A stretch of 34,370 bases of DNA, taken from Guillardia theta CCMP2712. Lineage: Eukaryota; Cryptophyceae; Pyrenomonadales; Geminigeraceae. Where the stretch lies: positions 1 to 34,370 of the forward strand of contig NW_005434590.1 in NCBI RefSeq assembly GCF_000315625.1, given 5' to 3'. The notes under the pieces are model-generated. The model did not search any database. It saw only the letters and a list, made by a program, of their open reading frames with translations, and had not been told where the DNA came from. The translations under genes were made by a program, and so were the position numbers. Shown here piece after piece: positions 1 to 10,200 of the stretch. How positions within the stretch are numbered: the first letter of the stretch is position 1; every line of letters begins with the position of its first letter.

Positions 1-220
1 GAGAGGGAGAGGGAGAGGGAGAGGGAGAGGGAGAGGGAGGGGTGAGAGAGGGGGAGGGAGAGGGAGAGAGAGGGGGGGGTGAGAGAGGGGGACGGGGACG
101 AGGAGGGGGAGGGGGAGAGTTTGACAAGGATGAAAGGGAACAGTGGAAAGAGAAGCAAGGTAGAGCCAGCCAGCCAGCCGAGGGAGGAGGAGGGAGGAGG
201 AGGAGAGAAGGAGAGAGAAC
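1..220. repeat. Purine-rich low-complexity DNA, probably inside an intron of the rhodopsin-kinase gene
   Basis: Bases 1-40 are a (GAGAGG)n array and the rest is a G/A-rich mixture. Read on the minus strand it is a polypyrimidine run that follows the last visible kinase exon, which ends at 221 with a GT. No convincing acceptor or coding stretch appears before the window edge, so it is best read as the start of an intron that continues outside the window. Confidence 0.7.
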
Positions 221-2208
221 CTGGGAGAAGGGCTTGAAGAGAAGGTCCTGCTGATCTTGAGGAATCCCTTCCCCATTGTCCCAGACCTCCATGCTCAAGA
301 ACGCGGAGCCATCAGGCGCCTCCTCGAGCAGCTCGATTCTCAGCACCACCTGCCCGCCCTCGTCCTTGGCGAACTTGACGGCGTTGTCGCAGATGTTGAT
401 GAGGCACTGGCGGATACGGAAACTGTCGCCGTAGAGGCAGGGCACGCTCCCCCCCTTGTACTCCGTGCAGAGCTCGATAGCAAAGTCAACCTTGCGGAGG
501 TTGACGCGAGCCGTCAGGATGTCGCACAGCTCGTCGCAGAGGTCGGCGAGGAAGAAGGGCTTCTCCGTAAGCTCGATGCTCGATGGCAGCAGGTCCTGGC
601 GGCTGCTGCCGCTCTCCGACCCGTCCGCCTTCGATTCAAGCCGCGCGTACTCGAGCACCTGGTTGATAATGCCCAACAGGGCCTCGGCTGAGGTGAGGGA
701 GGACTTGACGTACTCGCGGTGGACAGGGTTGAGGTCGTCGGCGTCTAGGAGGAGCGAGTTGAAGGCGACGACCGAGTTGAGGGGCGTGCGGAGCTCGTGG
801 CTGATGTTGGCGACGAATCGACGGGAGAGGCGAGCGGAGGTCTCTGCCTCTACACACGCCATCTGCAGCGCTCGGTTCATCACCTCAGCCCGCAGCACCG
901 TCTTGTCCTTACTGTCCCTCTCCGCCTGCAGCTGCTTGATCCTCAGCGTCGCCACCGTGTCGAGAATGCAGAAGTTGCCAGTCAGGAGCGCGACGGTGTA
1001 CACGGCCTTGGCAACGACGTCCACGAAGGTTCGCATGATCTCGTACTGCACAAGGTCGATGCGGCGAAGGAAGTAGAGCACGTGGACGCAAGGGAAGAGC
1101 GACCATAACATGTAGGTGAACCACTCGATGCCGCGGAGGGAAGCGATCTCGTAGGTAGTCGCCGCGTTGTTGACGCTCGCGTTGGAGATCTGATGGATGC
1201 GGCGGAACACAACCACCATGCAGCATCCAGAGCAAACACAGCAAACCCAGCCGATGATGCTGGAGCCCAACATGGTCTGGACCAGCCCTAGCACAAGCAT
1301 CGTCTCGTCCCACAGGATCGCGTTCACTACCACCCCCCAGTCCTGCACAAGGACGTCCTGCATGGAGGTCCCAAGGCAAGCTAGGATCAGGATCATGATC
1401 GGGGTCGTGTTCATCCACTGTACGTAGAACTGGATCTGAACGGGGTTGCCGTCGAAGTCGAACATGAGGGGGAAGTAGTCCAAGATGGTAGAGACGTACA
1501 CGATGAAGGAGACGAGGTTGATGAAGAGAGCAAAGCTGTTCAGCGGCCGCTTCTTCGCCGACACCTGACACAAGTCACGTCAGAACGAGGAACGAGCGGC
1601 AGGGCGGCACACCTGAAAGATCATCCCCGCTAGATCCATCACGACACAGATCCCAAAGATGAAAGCAGCAAGCACCTGAGGAGGAGGAGGAAGAGAGTCA
1701 AATCCTGGCATGTTACCGAACTCAGGATCACCTTGACGAACTTGGCCTTGTCCATGATGACCTGCTCGTTCCTCGTGCCTGACGCTGACTGCTGCCTGCA
1801 GTACGCCGAGAGCTGCCGAGCACCCGAAAGTACGAGCGCGTACATGAAGCACCAGGCAATGAACAGAACGACCCCCGGGGCCTCGGAGCGGATCATTCCC
1901 AGCGACCATTTCTTGTCGGCGGTGTCTATGCGAAAGCTCCCCTGCCTCGAGCCCTTGTCGGGGGAGTGGATGAAGCTCGACTTGGACGACTTGTTGACAA
2001 ACGACGAGCTCTCGGCCTTAGCGATGGCTGACTCCTTGGTCAGCCGCGCTCTAAGGTTCTGCTCCGAAGCCGTCGATGGCCGGAAGGAAGAGGCAATGGC
2101 GACGTCTTTCTTCTCCCTGCTGGGTTCATGGCTATTCGAAGTAGAGGTATTCTCATCATGGAGAGAAGCCGAGTGGGATGACATGACTACCGACGGGTTT
2201 CCTGGCAT
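221..2208 (-). CDS. Microbial rhodopsin-histidine kinase fusion (3' end outside window)
   Basis: Predicted light-sensing histidine kinase. Exons: 2208-1717, 1675-1613, 1564-221 (633 codons, all phase 0; introns 41 and 48 nt). ATG 2208 is the first after an in-frame stop. A hydrophilic N-terminus of about 110 residues is followed by eight hydrophobic helices. One helix carries YVQWMNTTP (residues 232-240), matching helix C of type-1 rhodopsins. A later helix has LWSLFP (helix F). The last has VDVVAK, with the retinal Schiff-base lysine near 371. A short coiled coil leads to the HisKA H-box FVANISHELRTPL (phospho-His near 441). The ATPase domain follows with N-box NICDNAVKFA, G1 DNGEGIP and F-box LFKPFSQ. 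The G2 box and any receiver domain would lie beyond the left edge. Eight helices rather than seven resembles known enzyme-rhodopsins with an extra N-terminal helix. The rhodopsin and kinase assignments are strong; the function is inferred. Confidence 0.9.
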
Positions 2209-3774
2209 GCACCAGACAGACCGCACAACGTCCTCGTCCTTCTGCTTTCACGCACGCAGGAAAGAGAGTTTGAGCACCCCAGGGTTCGAGGCTCAGGAGT
2301 ATGAAGACATGGTAACGACCTGAGAAGCATGTCAAACATGGCCGACAAGGTAGGACATGTAGCTCTGAGGGAATCAAAACAATTCAACTAGATCATTATC
2401 AGCCCATCACCGCCCCTTCCCCAACAAGATCAGAAGCACCATCACTATTCCTTATCCCTCTGCTCTATCTTCACTGCACCTCCTCCCTCCTCCGCTATCC
2501 TCCCATTCCGTTCTCTCCTCCGCCTCCTCGTCCTCCTCCTCGTCCTCCTCCTCGTCCTCCTCCTGGTGTCGACATGCCATCGCTCTTGTACAGATGAAGA
2601 GAGAAAATTGAACCACCCTACCGTCTACCCCTTTCTCTCACCACCCCAACCCCCTCAGATAGTCCACCCCCGTAATGTGCGACGAAGGTTTCTACCCCCC
2701 TCCCCTTTTATATCTGAGGGATCGACATGCTGGGTGCGGTAGGGAAAAAAACGATCAAAATAGGGGTAGGGTCATTATATATGTGGGGTGATGAAGTCGA
2801 TCGTATGCAATCGACCATCAAATAGGTGGGTCATTGATAGGTTTTTTGATACATAAATGGGGTGGGGGTACGGATTTTGGGTAGGGTGTTGAGATTGACC
2901 CTACAGTACTGGGTACCCGTTTCATTTTCGAGGGGTCGGTGGCGACCCAAGTCCAGGTGCCACATCCCTTGCTATAACCACCCCTCCCCTCAGTACCCAC
3001 CCCTACCCCCTCGTTTACTCCCCTTCCAATACCCTACGTGGTTGGAAATTCCATTCCCCGACAACGGAGATGGAGGGGTACTTAAGGGTAGAAGAGGGGG
3101 TGGGGTGTTAAGACAGTCCACTGACAGCCAAAAAAAATACCGCAACCCTGACCACCCCTCCTTTTCATCTCAAGTACCCCTACCTCCTTGACGTTCGTCC
3201 GCATATCCATTCGGCCGCTTCCTCGGCCCTCATCCCCGTTTGAAATGTGACTAAAACTTCTGGTAGTCTGCGACCCATGCATCCATGCTCGCGTCTGAAA
3301 GTGAGTCTTTTCGGATCTTTGGTAACGTGCACTGACGCCTGGTCCGTGCGCCATCAGAGATAAATTCAACATAAAAACTCTCCCGGATACCACCCTACCA
3401 CCCCCCAATTCATCTGGAGATTTCACCCCACCTGTGTCCCACCCCACGTCCCGTGCACCATCGAATTTGGTACGGAGACAGGGGTTGTCAAAGTAGCGAG
3501 GGATCGTGACTCCAATGCCAAGAACAGGGGTGCATGTAACCCATACTTGCGCCTTACAGAAGGGGTAGGGTAGAGGGTGTAAGGGGGTGGGGTTAGGTCG
3601 CCCGCTCGTGAAGGGGAACTGGTCAGTTGGCGCTTCTGTCTCCTTCGCCCTTTAAAACCCATTGTATAAAGCTTATAATACTTATAGAGCCCATGTCCCA
3701 AAACGTATAATACTTATAGAGACCGAGATCCCAAGATTCACTTGAACCGACGTCTGCCTGATGAGGTCCGATCT
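2209..3774. other. Gene-free region: 5' flank of the rhodopsin-kinase gene and a G/C-tract block
   Basis: No convincing coding exon was seen. Bases 2516-2565 are a short CCTCGTC-type tandem repeat. From about 2590 to 3665 the sequence is dominated by irregular tracts such as GGGGTAGGG and CCACCCCTCC, changing strand along the block and mixed with AT-rich pieces. The right end holds a duplicated AT-rich motif (3674-3721, listed separately). Confidence 0.6.
3674..3721. repeat. Duplicated AT-rich motif tataatacttatagag
   Basis: The 16-bp motif occurs at 3674-3689 and again, identically, at 3706-3721. Each copy is followed by a related tail ending in ATCCC or GTCCC. It lies exactly at the border between the G/C-tract block and the GC-rich island. 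It could be a duplicated promoter-like element or a remnant of a repeat end; nothing in the sequence decides. Confidence 0.75.
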
Positions 3775-5425
3775 CAGTGACGGGACTCATACCGGACCTG
3801 GGCCTCGGACTCCGACTCGCCGCAGGCCGAAAGCCTGGGCCGGCTCAGCGGCAAGCAGCTGCTGAGCACTGCAGCACAGAGGTGGCCTATAAAGATCATC
3901 AAAGGGCATCATACGGTATGGGCGGCATACTATGCCATGCGGCATATGCTCAGCACGCCCCGGCCCCGCCAAAGCGGCCTTTCTTCCGGGCCCATCATGG
4001 CATCATCGCCAGCCGCCAGGCGGCTGAGCCGCCTGGGCCGGGCGGCTGAGGCCCAGGCGGCTGAGCCGCCTGGGCCGGCGGATGCGTTGCGCTTCTCACT
4101 TCGAGTCCGCCAAGGCTTTCTCAGCCGGGCTGTCACTGGCCAGTCCATGGGTTGCTGGCGGATCCGAGCGCTGAGTCGGCGAACACTGAGCCTCGGAGGG
4201 AAACGGCAGCGCTGGATCATACTATGATGGGTCTCCACTCGTCACGGCGTCGGCCTCCCGGCAGACGCTCCGCCGCCGCCGGGTCGGCTGAGGCCAAGCC
4301 TCGCCGGTCACCGAGTCGGCGTACGGTCACCGTAGTAGTGGGCCGTCACGGTACTACGCCGGGCCGCCGCGGTCCGGATCCCGGTCGGACGTGGCGCGGC
4401 GCGGCCGCCAGTGGGCCTCACCGCCGGCCCGGACGGTCAACTCAGGCCGGGCCCGCCGGGGGCCTCGGCCTGACCCGGTACGGTCGTGTCCTTGCCGCCG
4501 CACTGCAGTGCGGCTGCCGCTGTCACCCGTCACGCGGCCATGATCGCCGATGACGATCATGATGATCATCAGTGGTATGTGATGATCGGCCGGTGGGTCC
4601 GATCACCCGGCCCGGTGTGACAGCCTCCGGCTGAGCCTCCGGCTCGGAGTGTGGCAGGCTTTCGGCGCCGCTCGGCCGCGTCCGGGACACTGACGTAACC
4701 GTGGCAGTGACAAGTTTGAATGCCGCATGATCGGCCGTGGCTTACCGGGACTCCCGGCCCGGAATCAGGGTCCTGCACGCAGTGACTCAGTACTAGCACC
4801 TGGCCCCACCGTGGCAGTACCCGGTGACCGGCGTACCGTGACGGTTAAGTAAGCCAGTGAGTTCCCGGCGGCGGAAGGGCCGCTGTCACGTGTGGTCACG
4901 ACGGTAGCCTACCGCCTGACTCTGAGCCTGGCGCGGCCGCTGAGCGGGATCCGGGACAGCCGGCGGCCGCCGGGGCGCCCGGAATCTGACGGAGCACAAG
5001 TTTGTTAGACTTGTACTGTGCCAAAGTAGCACATGAGAGATAGACAGTGTATGCTAGGATGTGAAACCCAACTGAGCATGGGCCAGGCCCGGCGACATCA
5101 TCGGAGCCTCGGAGGACTCCGGGACCCGGCTTAGCAAGACGGCTCCGAAGCTAGGAAGGCCCCTCAGGCTTCGTCTGTCGAGAGTGCGGTCAGGCAGGCC
5201 CGGCAGCCTGACTCATGACTGAGTCTCACGACGGTACAGGCTGCCCCGGAGGCTACTACTTGAGTGACGGCTTTCAAGCGCTGACGTAAAGAAGACCGTC
5301 CGACACCCGGCCGCCCGGCTGCCAGTGACTCAGTGAAAACGATCCGGTGCGGGCCCGTGCTCGGCGGCAGGTCGCAATGGCCCTCTTGCTAGGAATGGCC
5401 GTCATGTCGCAGGTGAACAGAAGCA
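3775..5425. other. GC-rich island A, non-coding
   Basis: Composition changes sharply to runs of CCGG, GGCCCGG and GCCGCC mixed with short motifs such as GTGACTCAGT and CGGTAC. Short ORFs exist on both strands, but none has protein-like composition, splice structure or a recognisable motif. Strong inverted repeats occur around 4016-4076. The island ends just before the START-domain gene. I see no transposase, reverse transcriptase or RNA gene in it. Confidence 0.6.
4016..4076. repeat. Two nested GC-rich palindromes
   Basis: CAGGCGGCTGAGCCGCCTG occurs at 4017-4035 and again inside 4050-4076. The second copy extends to 13-bp perfect arms (4050-4062 and 4064-4076) around one central base. The two copies are separated by a related GGGCGGCTGAGGCCC stretch. 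Either strand could form a very stable hairpin. Confidence 0.85.
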
Positions 5426-5487
5426 GTTGCTGAAACATGTCATGCTCTCCATTACTACAAGCATCGTCACCATCATGATCTCCTTCG

Positions 5488-5765
5488 CATCTCCATCATC
5501 ATCATCATCATCATCATCGTCAGCGGCAGCGGCAGCAGCAGCAGCAGCAGCATCTCCATCATCATCCCAACTATCATCTTCTCCATCATCATCATCATCT
5601 CCATCATCATCTCCATCATCATCTCCATCATCATCATTTCTCCATCATCATCTCCATCATCATCTCCATCATCATCATTTGCAGCAGCAGCACCATCGTC
5701 AGCGGCAGCGGCAGCAGCAGCATCTCCATCATCATCCCCACTATCATTGTCTCCATCTTCGTCTC
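5488..5765. repeat. Compound CAT/CATCTC/CAG microsatellite
   Basis: Imperfect CATCATCATCTC units with an interspersed CAGCGGCAGCGGCAGCAG segment that appears twice (near 5519 and 5699). It probably lies in the 5' intron or leader of the START-domain gene, because the adjacent coding exon begins at 5868. Confidence 0.85.
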
Positions 5766-5867
5766 CTTCATTGGAATCATCACCATGCTACACACTTCTC
5801 TGTACACTTGTTTCCTTTGCTTTCTTCTCATCTCTTCGTGTTTTCGCCTCCTCATCGTCTCGTGTAG

Positions 5868-6580
5868 GTTGTGGGCGGCAGCGCGTTCCTCACATCCACC
5901 TGGTCCCTCCTGCCGTCCTTCGTCCCCCCTGTCCCACGAGTCAGCCAGCTCGGGGAGGCGAGGAAGCAAGAGCTGCGGCGGTCGGCGCTTGGAGGGCGGA
6001 GGAGGGAAGGAGGAGCGACGGAGCTTGTTGGGTTCGACTTCTCCTCGAGCTCCTCTGTGCGGGTCGAGGCTTCTCCTGCTCAAGTCTGGCGCGTGTGGTC
6101 GGATCTGGAGCAGATGCCCAAGTGGCAGGCGTGGATACATTCAGTGCACGTGCAGCCAGACGGGAGCTCTAAGTGGACCCTCAAGAAGTCTGTGCTGGGC
6201 GTGCCTCTCTCCTTCTCCTGGACAGCACAGGAGCTGCCGCGTGAAGAGGGGAGGCTGATCCAGTGGGAGGCGACATCGGGCGTGAAGAACAGAGGGAGGG
6301 TGGAGTTCGAGGAGGAGGAGGAGGGAGGGAGGGAGGGGGTGAGGGTAACGATGACGATCGAGTACTCGCTGCCTTCTGTGATTGTCTTCCTTTTCCGGTC
6401 GACCTGAGATTGCAAGTCGCCCTTGAGCTGATGGCATGGCAGGGAGAGCAAGGACGGGAAGGGAAAGGTGAAGCGAATGATCGAGAGGATGTTGCAGGTG
6501 AATTCCTCCTCCTCTTCCTCCTTCTCATCATCATCATCATCATCATCATCATTATCATCATCATCATCATCATCATCATT

Positions 6581-6613
<33 letters not shown>

Positions 6614-6634
6614 GTCATCATCATCATCATCTCT

Positions 6635-6718
<84 letters not shown>

Positions 6719-6954
6719 TCAATCAACACTACCGCCACCGCCACCACCACCTCCTCCTCCAACAACAGCAACGACAACAACAGCAACAACAACATCAACA
6801 GCAACAACAACGTCAACCGACTCCACTTGTCTGACATGACCATTGACAGACGGATCTGAGACGCTTCAAGCACATTGTGAGAAACTTCCTTTTCCCCTGC
6901 CTTCATCTAACTTCTTGTGCGCAGATGGAAAACCATCCTGAAGAGTTTGATTGA
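5868..6954 (+). CDS. START-like (SRPBCC, polyketide cyclase/dehydrase type) lipid-binding protein, 5' end unresolved
   Basis: Exons 5868-6397, 6443-6497, 6850-6876 and 6925-6954 join in frame and end at TGA 6954 (introns 45, 352 and 48 nt), giving at least 213 residues. After a low-complexity N-terminus the domain runs VRVEASPAQVWRVWSDLEQM, then PKWQAWI, SKWTLKK, IQWEATSG, VTMTIEYSLPS, and a C-terminal helix ending TDLRRFKHIM. This is the SRPBCC pattern of cyclase/dehydrase-type proteins, common in cyanobacteria and plants; members bind hydrophobic ligands. The triplet before 5868 is TAG, so an upstream exon must exist if 5868 is a splice acceptor. A candidate start is ATG 5442 in the same frame, followed by a hydrophobic MLSITTSIVTIMISFA-type segment that could be a signal peptide, but the joining intron is not resolved. 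Ligand and location are unknown. Confidence 0.75.
6525..6718. repeat. (CAT)n microsatellite inside an intron
   Basis: About 190 bp of nearly uninterrupted ATC/CAT triplets, with rare TTA, GTC or CTC variants, inside the 352-nt intron 6498-6849 of the START-domain gene. It is followed by CCACCG and CAACAG triplet runs. Long poly-Ile, poly-Ser, poly-His or poly-Met reading frames here are artefacts of the array. Confidence 0.95.
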
Positions 6955-6987
6955 TTCAAGACAAACTCCCTTCCTTCACACCTGAAC

Positions 6988-7029
6988 ACTCTCCGACTCC
7001 ACACTCTCCGACTCCACACTCTCCGACTC
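6988..7029. repeat. 15-bp tandem repeat, about 2.8 copies
   Basis: ACTCTCCGACTCCAC is repeated at 6988, 7003 and 7018 (last copy partial). It sits in the 321-bp spacer between two convergent genes, the START-domain gene ending at 6954 and the PWWP/PHD gene ending at 7276. Confidence 0.85.
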
Positions 7030-7275
7030 TTCATCCGTCCACTCCACCTTCTTCCCCACTCCCGTCCTCTCCCGTCCCTGCTCACTGCTTGTCTCCATCT
7101 CCCCCTCTCTTCCCCTGCCCGGTGCGATCCTCCCTCCTCCTCTTTCCCAGTCAATCTCAAGCAAGCCCTCCTCATTTCACTTCCTTCACTTGATTCTTTT
7201 CACTTCGACGGTCTCAGGTCTGCCTGCCAATCGTCTGCGACTTATGTACACTCGCTTGCCTCCTCCTCTTTCTCC

Positions 7276-10200
7276 CTACGTCCCGACCACGTTCTGAATC
7301 TGCGGCCAGGGTTCAGCAACAACCCACCAGACAAGCCAACAGGGGCAGCAGATAGGTCACCTGTGACAGCAGCGCCTGCACGTCCCCTATGTCCAGCGTT
7401 GCAGTCTCGGCAGCAGGAGCTGGCTCAGCCTTCGTTTCCTCCCTCCCCTGCTGTCCCTCCTGCCTCGTCTGGCTGCTGCTTGGCTCCGCTGCTTTGAGAG
7501 CTCCTTGGCTTTCTCGTTCACTCCCCTCTCCTGCTGTCTGGCCCAGCCCTCCTTGTCCTCCCACTGCCCCAAGCAGCGCCAGCAGATCCTCATGCCCAAC
7601 TTCTCCCTGCGCGTCTCCTCTCCCAGCTCTCTCTGCCTTCAACGAGCCAGCTCCTACATCATAGTCTCCTTGCCCGCCGCCCATCCCCTGCTGCTGCTGC
7701 TGCTGCTGCTGCTGCTTCCCCCCGTACGCGCCTGAGCCGAAGCCTCCCTGGCCTCCCTGGAACGTCCGACGAGGGTCAGAGTAGGAGACAGACGCGGCGA
7801 CGTGCATAGGGGCAGGAGGAGGAGCCTTGGGAGCTGGAGGGAACTTTGATATCATATAGTCTGCATGATATGCTAAGTTAGCTGGGATCGAGCTCGGGAG
7901 GAGGTTTCACCAAGGACGGCACTCTGACGCTCGATGACGCTAGCGTTCGCTGTTCCTGGCTCACAGCCAACAAAACCAGGGATGCGAAGCTAGAGGGAAA
8001 TCAGAGAGCAGGAAACAAGAAAGGATGAGAAGAGAGAAGGGAAGGGGGAAGAGGGGGACGAGGACAAGGGGCAAGAGAGGAGGGAGAGGGAAATGGGCTG
8101 GTGAACCTGTTGCATGACATGCTGCTCGCGGGTGATGAGATCTGCGAGATCTGCGAGGCTTGTGAGAACAGGCGACAACTTCACCACTCTCACCTGCTGC
8201 ATGCTGTTTCATGAACCCCATCTTCGCCTCCTGGTACTCCTGGTCGCAAGGTATCATCCCTCTCGCCCCCCGCACGTCTTGCTCGCAAGCTCAACCTGCT
8301 CGAGCTGCGCGAACTGCTGGTGGTGAGTTTGCATGAGATAGCCCGAGTCAGCCGCCGAGGAATTCTGAAGGTTGAAGCGATGCAGCTCTCCCATCTTCAC
8401 CTGGTTGCCCAATATGTCAGAGCTCCGAGACCTTGAGTCCCGACCGCCTGACCTTGGCGGTTCGATGCTTATGATCGAGATCTGCGATGTTTTGATTGTA
8501 TTCTGCATGCTTCAGCTGTGGTTCAACTGGTTACACGCAGACAGTCGTCGACTTCTTTGACCTTCTTCAGCTCGGCAAAGCCTTCGATGATCTCACGCGT
8601 GGTGGCGATGTTCCAAGTGTTCTGGCGGGCAAGTCATGGAGAGGCATGCCACGTCCTCTTCACCTCGCATTCGTCGATCTGACGCAGCAGGAGGGCATCT
8701 AGCACTGGCTTCTTCACTCGCTTCGACGGATCCTCATGCACTCGCGGCGGCATGGCTACCATCTCCGCCTCCTTTCGGCCTCCCTCCGGCCTGTTAGCCT
8801 TCTTCTCGTGCGCGACGTTCCTCTCAGGTCGATCGTTCCTCTCCCGAACTCTTGCAGGCTCGTTCTTGTCGCTGTAAGGCTTGATGTGGATCGATTGACC
8901 TCCGATGACCGTTCCCTGCACAGGCGAGTGAGTCAGCCTATCTCTTCCCTCCTCCGCCTCCTCCTCGCCCTTCTCCTCCTAAGCCCCTTCTCCTCCTCCC
9001 CCTGTCCTTCCCCGCATCTTTCTCCTCCTTCACCTGCTCCGAATTCATCGCCCTTCGAGCAGAAGCAGGGTCTTTGAACTGTGACAGAGTTACGGGCGGA
9101 TACAAGCTCTGTAAACACCTGTATGAAAGCAAAATTCTTGCGGATGACTACGGGCCCTGCGAGCTGTCCGTGCCTACCACAAGCAGTGAGGGAGAGTCGT
9201 GAGTGACGTGGCAGACCTCGAGAAGACGTCACGGAGCTCTCTCTCGTTGGTCGCTTCGGACGCGAGGTTGCCCACGTAGAGCCTAGAGAGGAGGTGACGT
9301 CACCTCCATGCGCTCTCACATCTCTCGTCACTTGGTGTCGTTGCTCTTGAATTCCACCTTGTCTTGGCTGGAACCTTCTCCTTCGGGCTTTGAATCTCCT
9401 GAGTTCGCTTTCTTCGGGATCTTTATCTCCCCGTCCGCATAAACCTGTCGCGATCCTCACGCTCCAGTAAAACACAACCAGGTAAACCTTCTTCTTCGGA
9501 GCTGGAGGAGGCGGAGCTTTCGCCTTCTCTTGCGCTCGCTCTCTTTCCGACGCTCTGTCATCAGTCGAACTCCGGGCAGAGGCAGGGAGGGAAGGAGGTG
9601 GAGCAGGAGCCCTGCGACGCGAGTGTCAAACTTGCGCCAGTCACTTCAGTCGTGCTAGTGGTTCTCACTTGCTCGATTCATTGGGTGTTTTCTTGCCGAA
9701 ATCTTTGAGCCTCTTGCAGGCGTTGCAGTACCTGGCGCCCGTCACACGGCAAACGACAAGCAGCCACGAGGCCTACCAGGGGTCAGGCAACTTGGATGGG
9801 TCGGCCACTCCGATGCAAGCAGCATGATAGGCTGCCGGGCAGCCATCGCAACAGAGAAGATCTCCAGCGTCTCCACAGCTGTTGGTTACGTTGTAACGTG
9901 CAACACCCAGTGAGCTGACACCCCCAGTAGGCAGAAGCCAACGACTCACTCATCGCAGTAGTCGTGGTTGCGAGCCTCGTCCTCGGAGCTCTCCTGTGAC
10001 TCCTCCTTTGCAGTGTCGATGATCGGCTTCTTGGGCTGAGACAAGGCGAGTGAACCAGCGGCAAGGCGAGGTATGAGATGAACGGTCACGGGTTCAAGAG
10101 GCTTACCATGCTCTTTTTCAGCTCCTTGTCTTTGCTCTTCTTTTCCGCTGCTTTCTCAGTCTTGCTATCCGAAGTTTCCTCCTGCTTCTCTTTCTTTGGT

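Noticed and set aside
909-1571. 220-residue minus-strand frame overlapping the rhodopsin helices
   Set aside because: Wrong frame: His/Arg/Pro-rich with no motif, while the neighbouring frame gives clear transmembrane helices and kinase boxes.
3775-5425. Transposable element coding sequence in GC island A
   Set aside because: No frame showed transposase, integrase or reverse-transcriptase motifs; short frames are just compositional.
6181-6906. Long frames of poly-Met, poly-Ile or poly-Ser
   Set aside because: Artefacts of the CAT microsatellite inside an intron; the flanking exons define a normal plus-strand gene.
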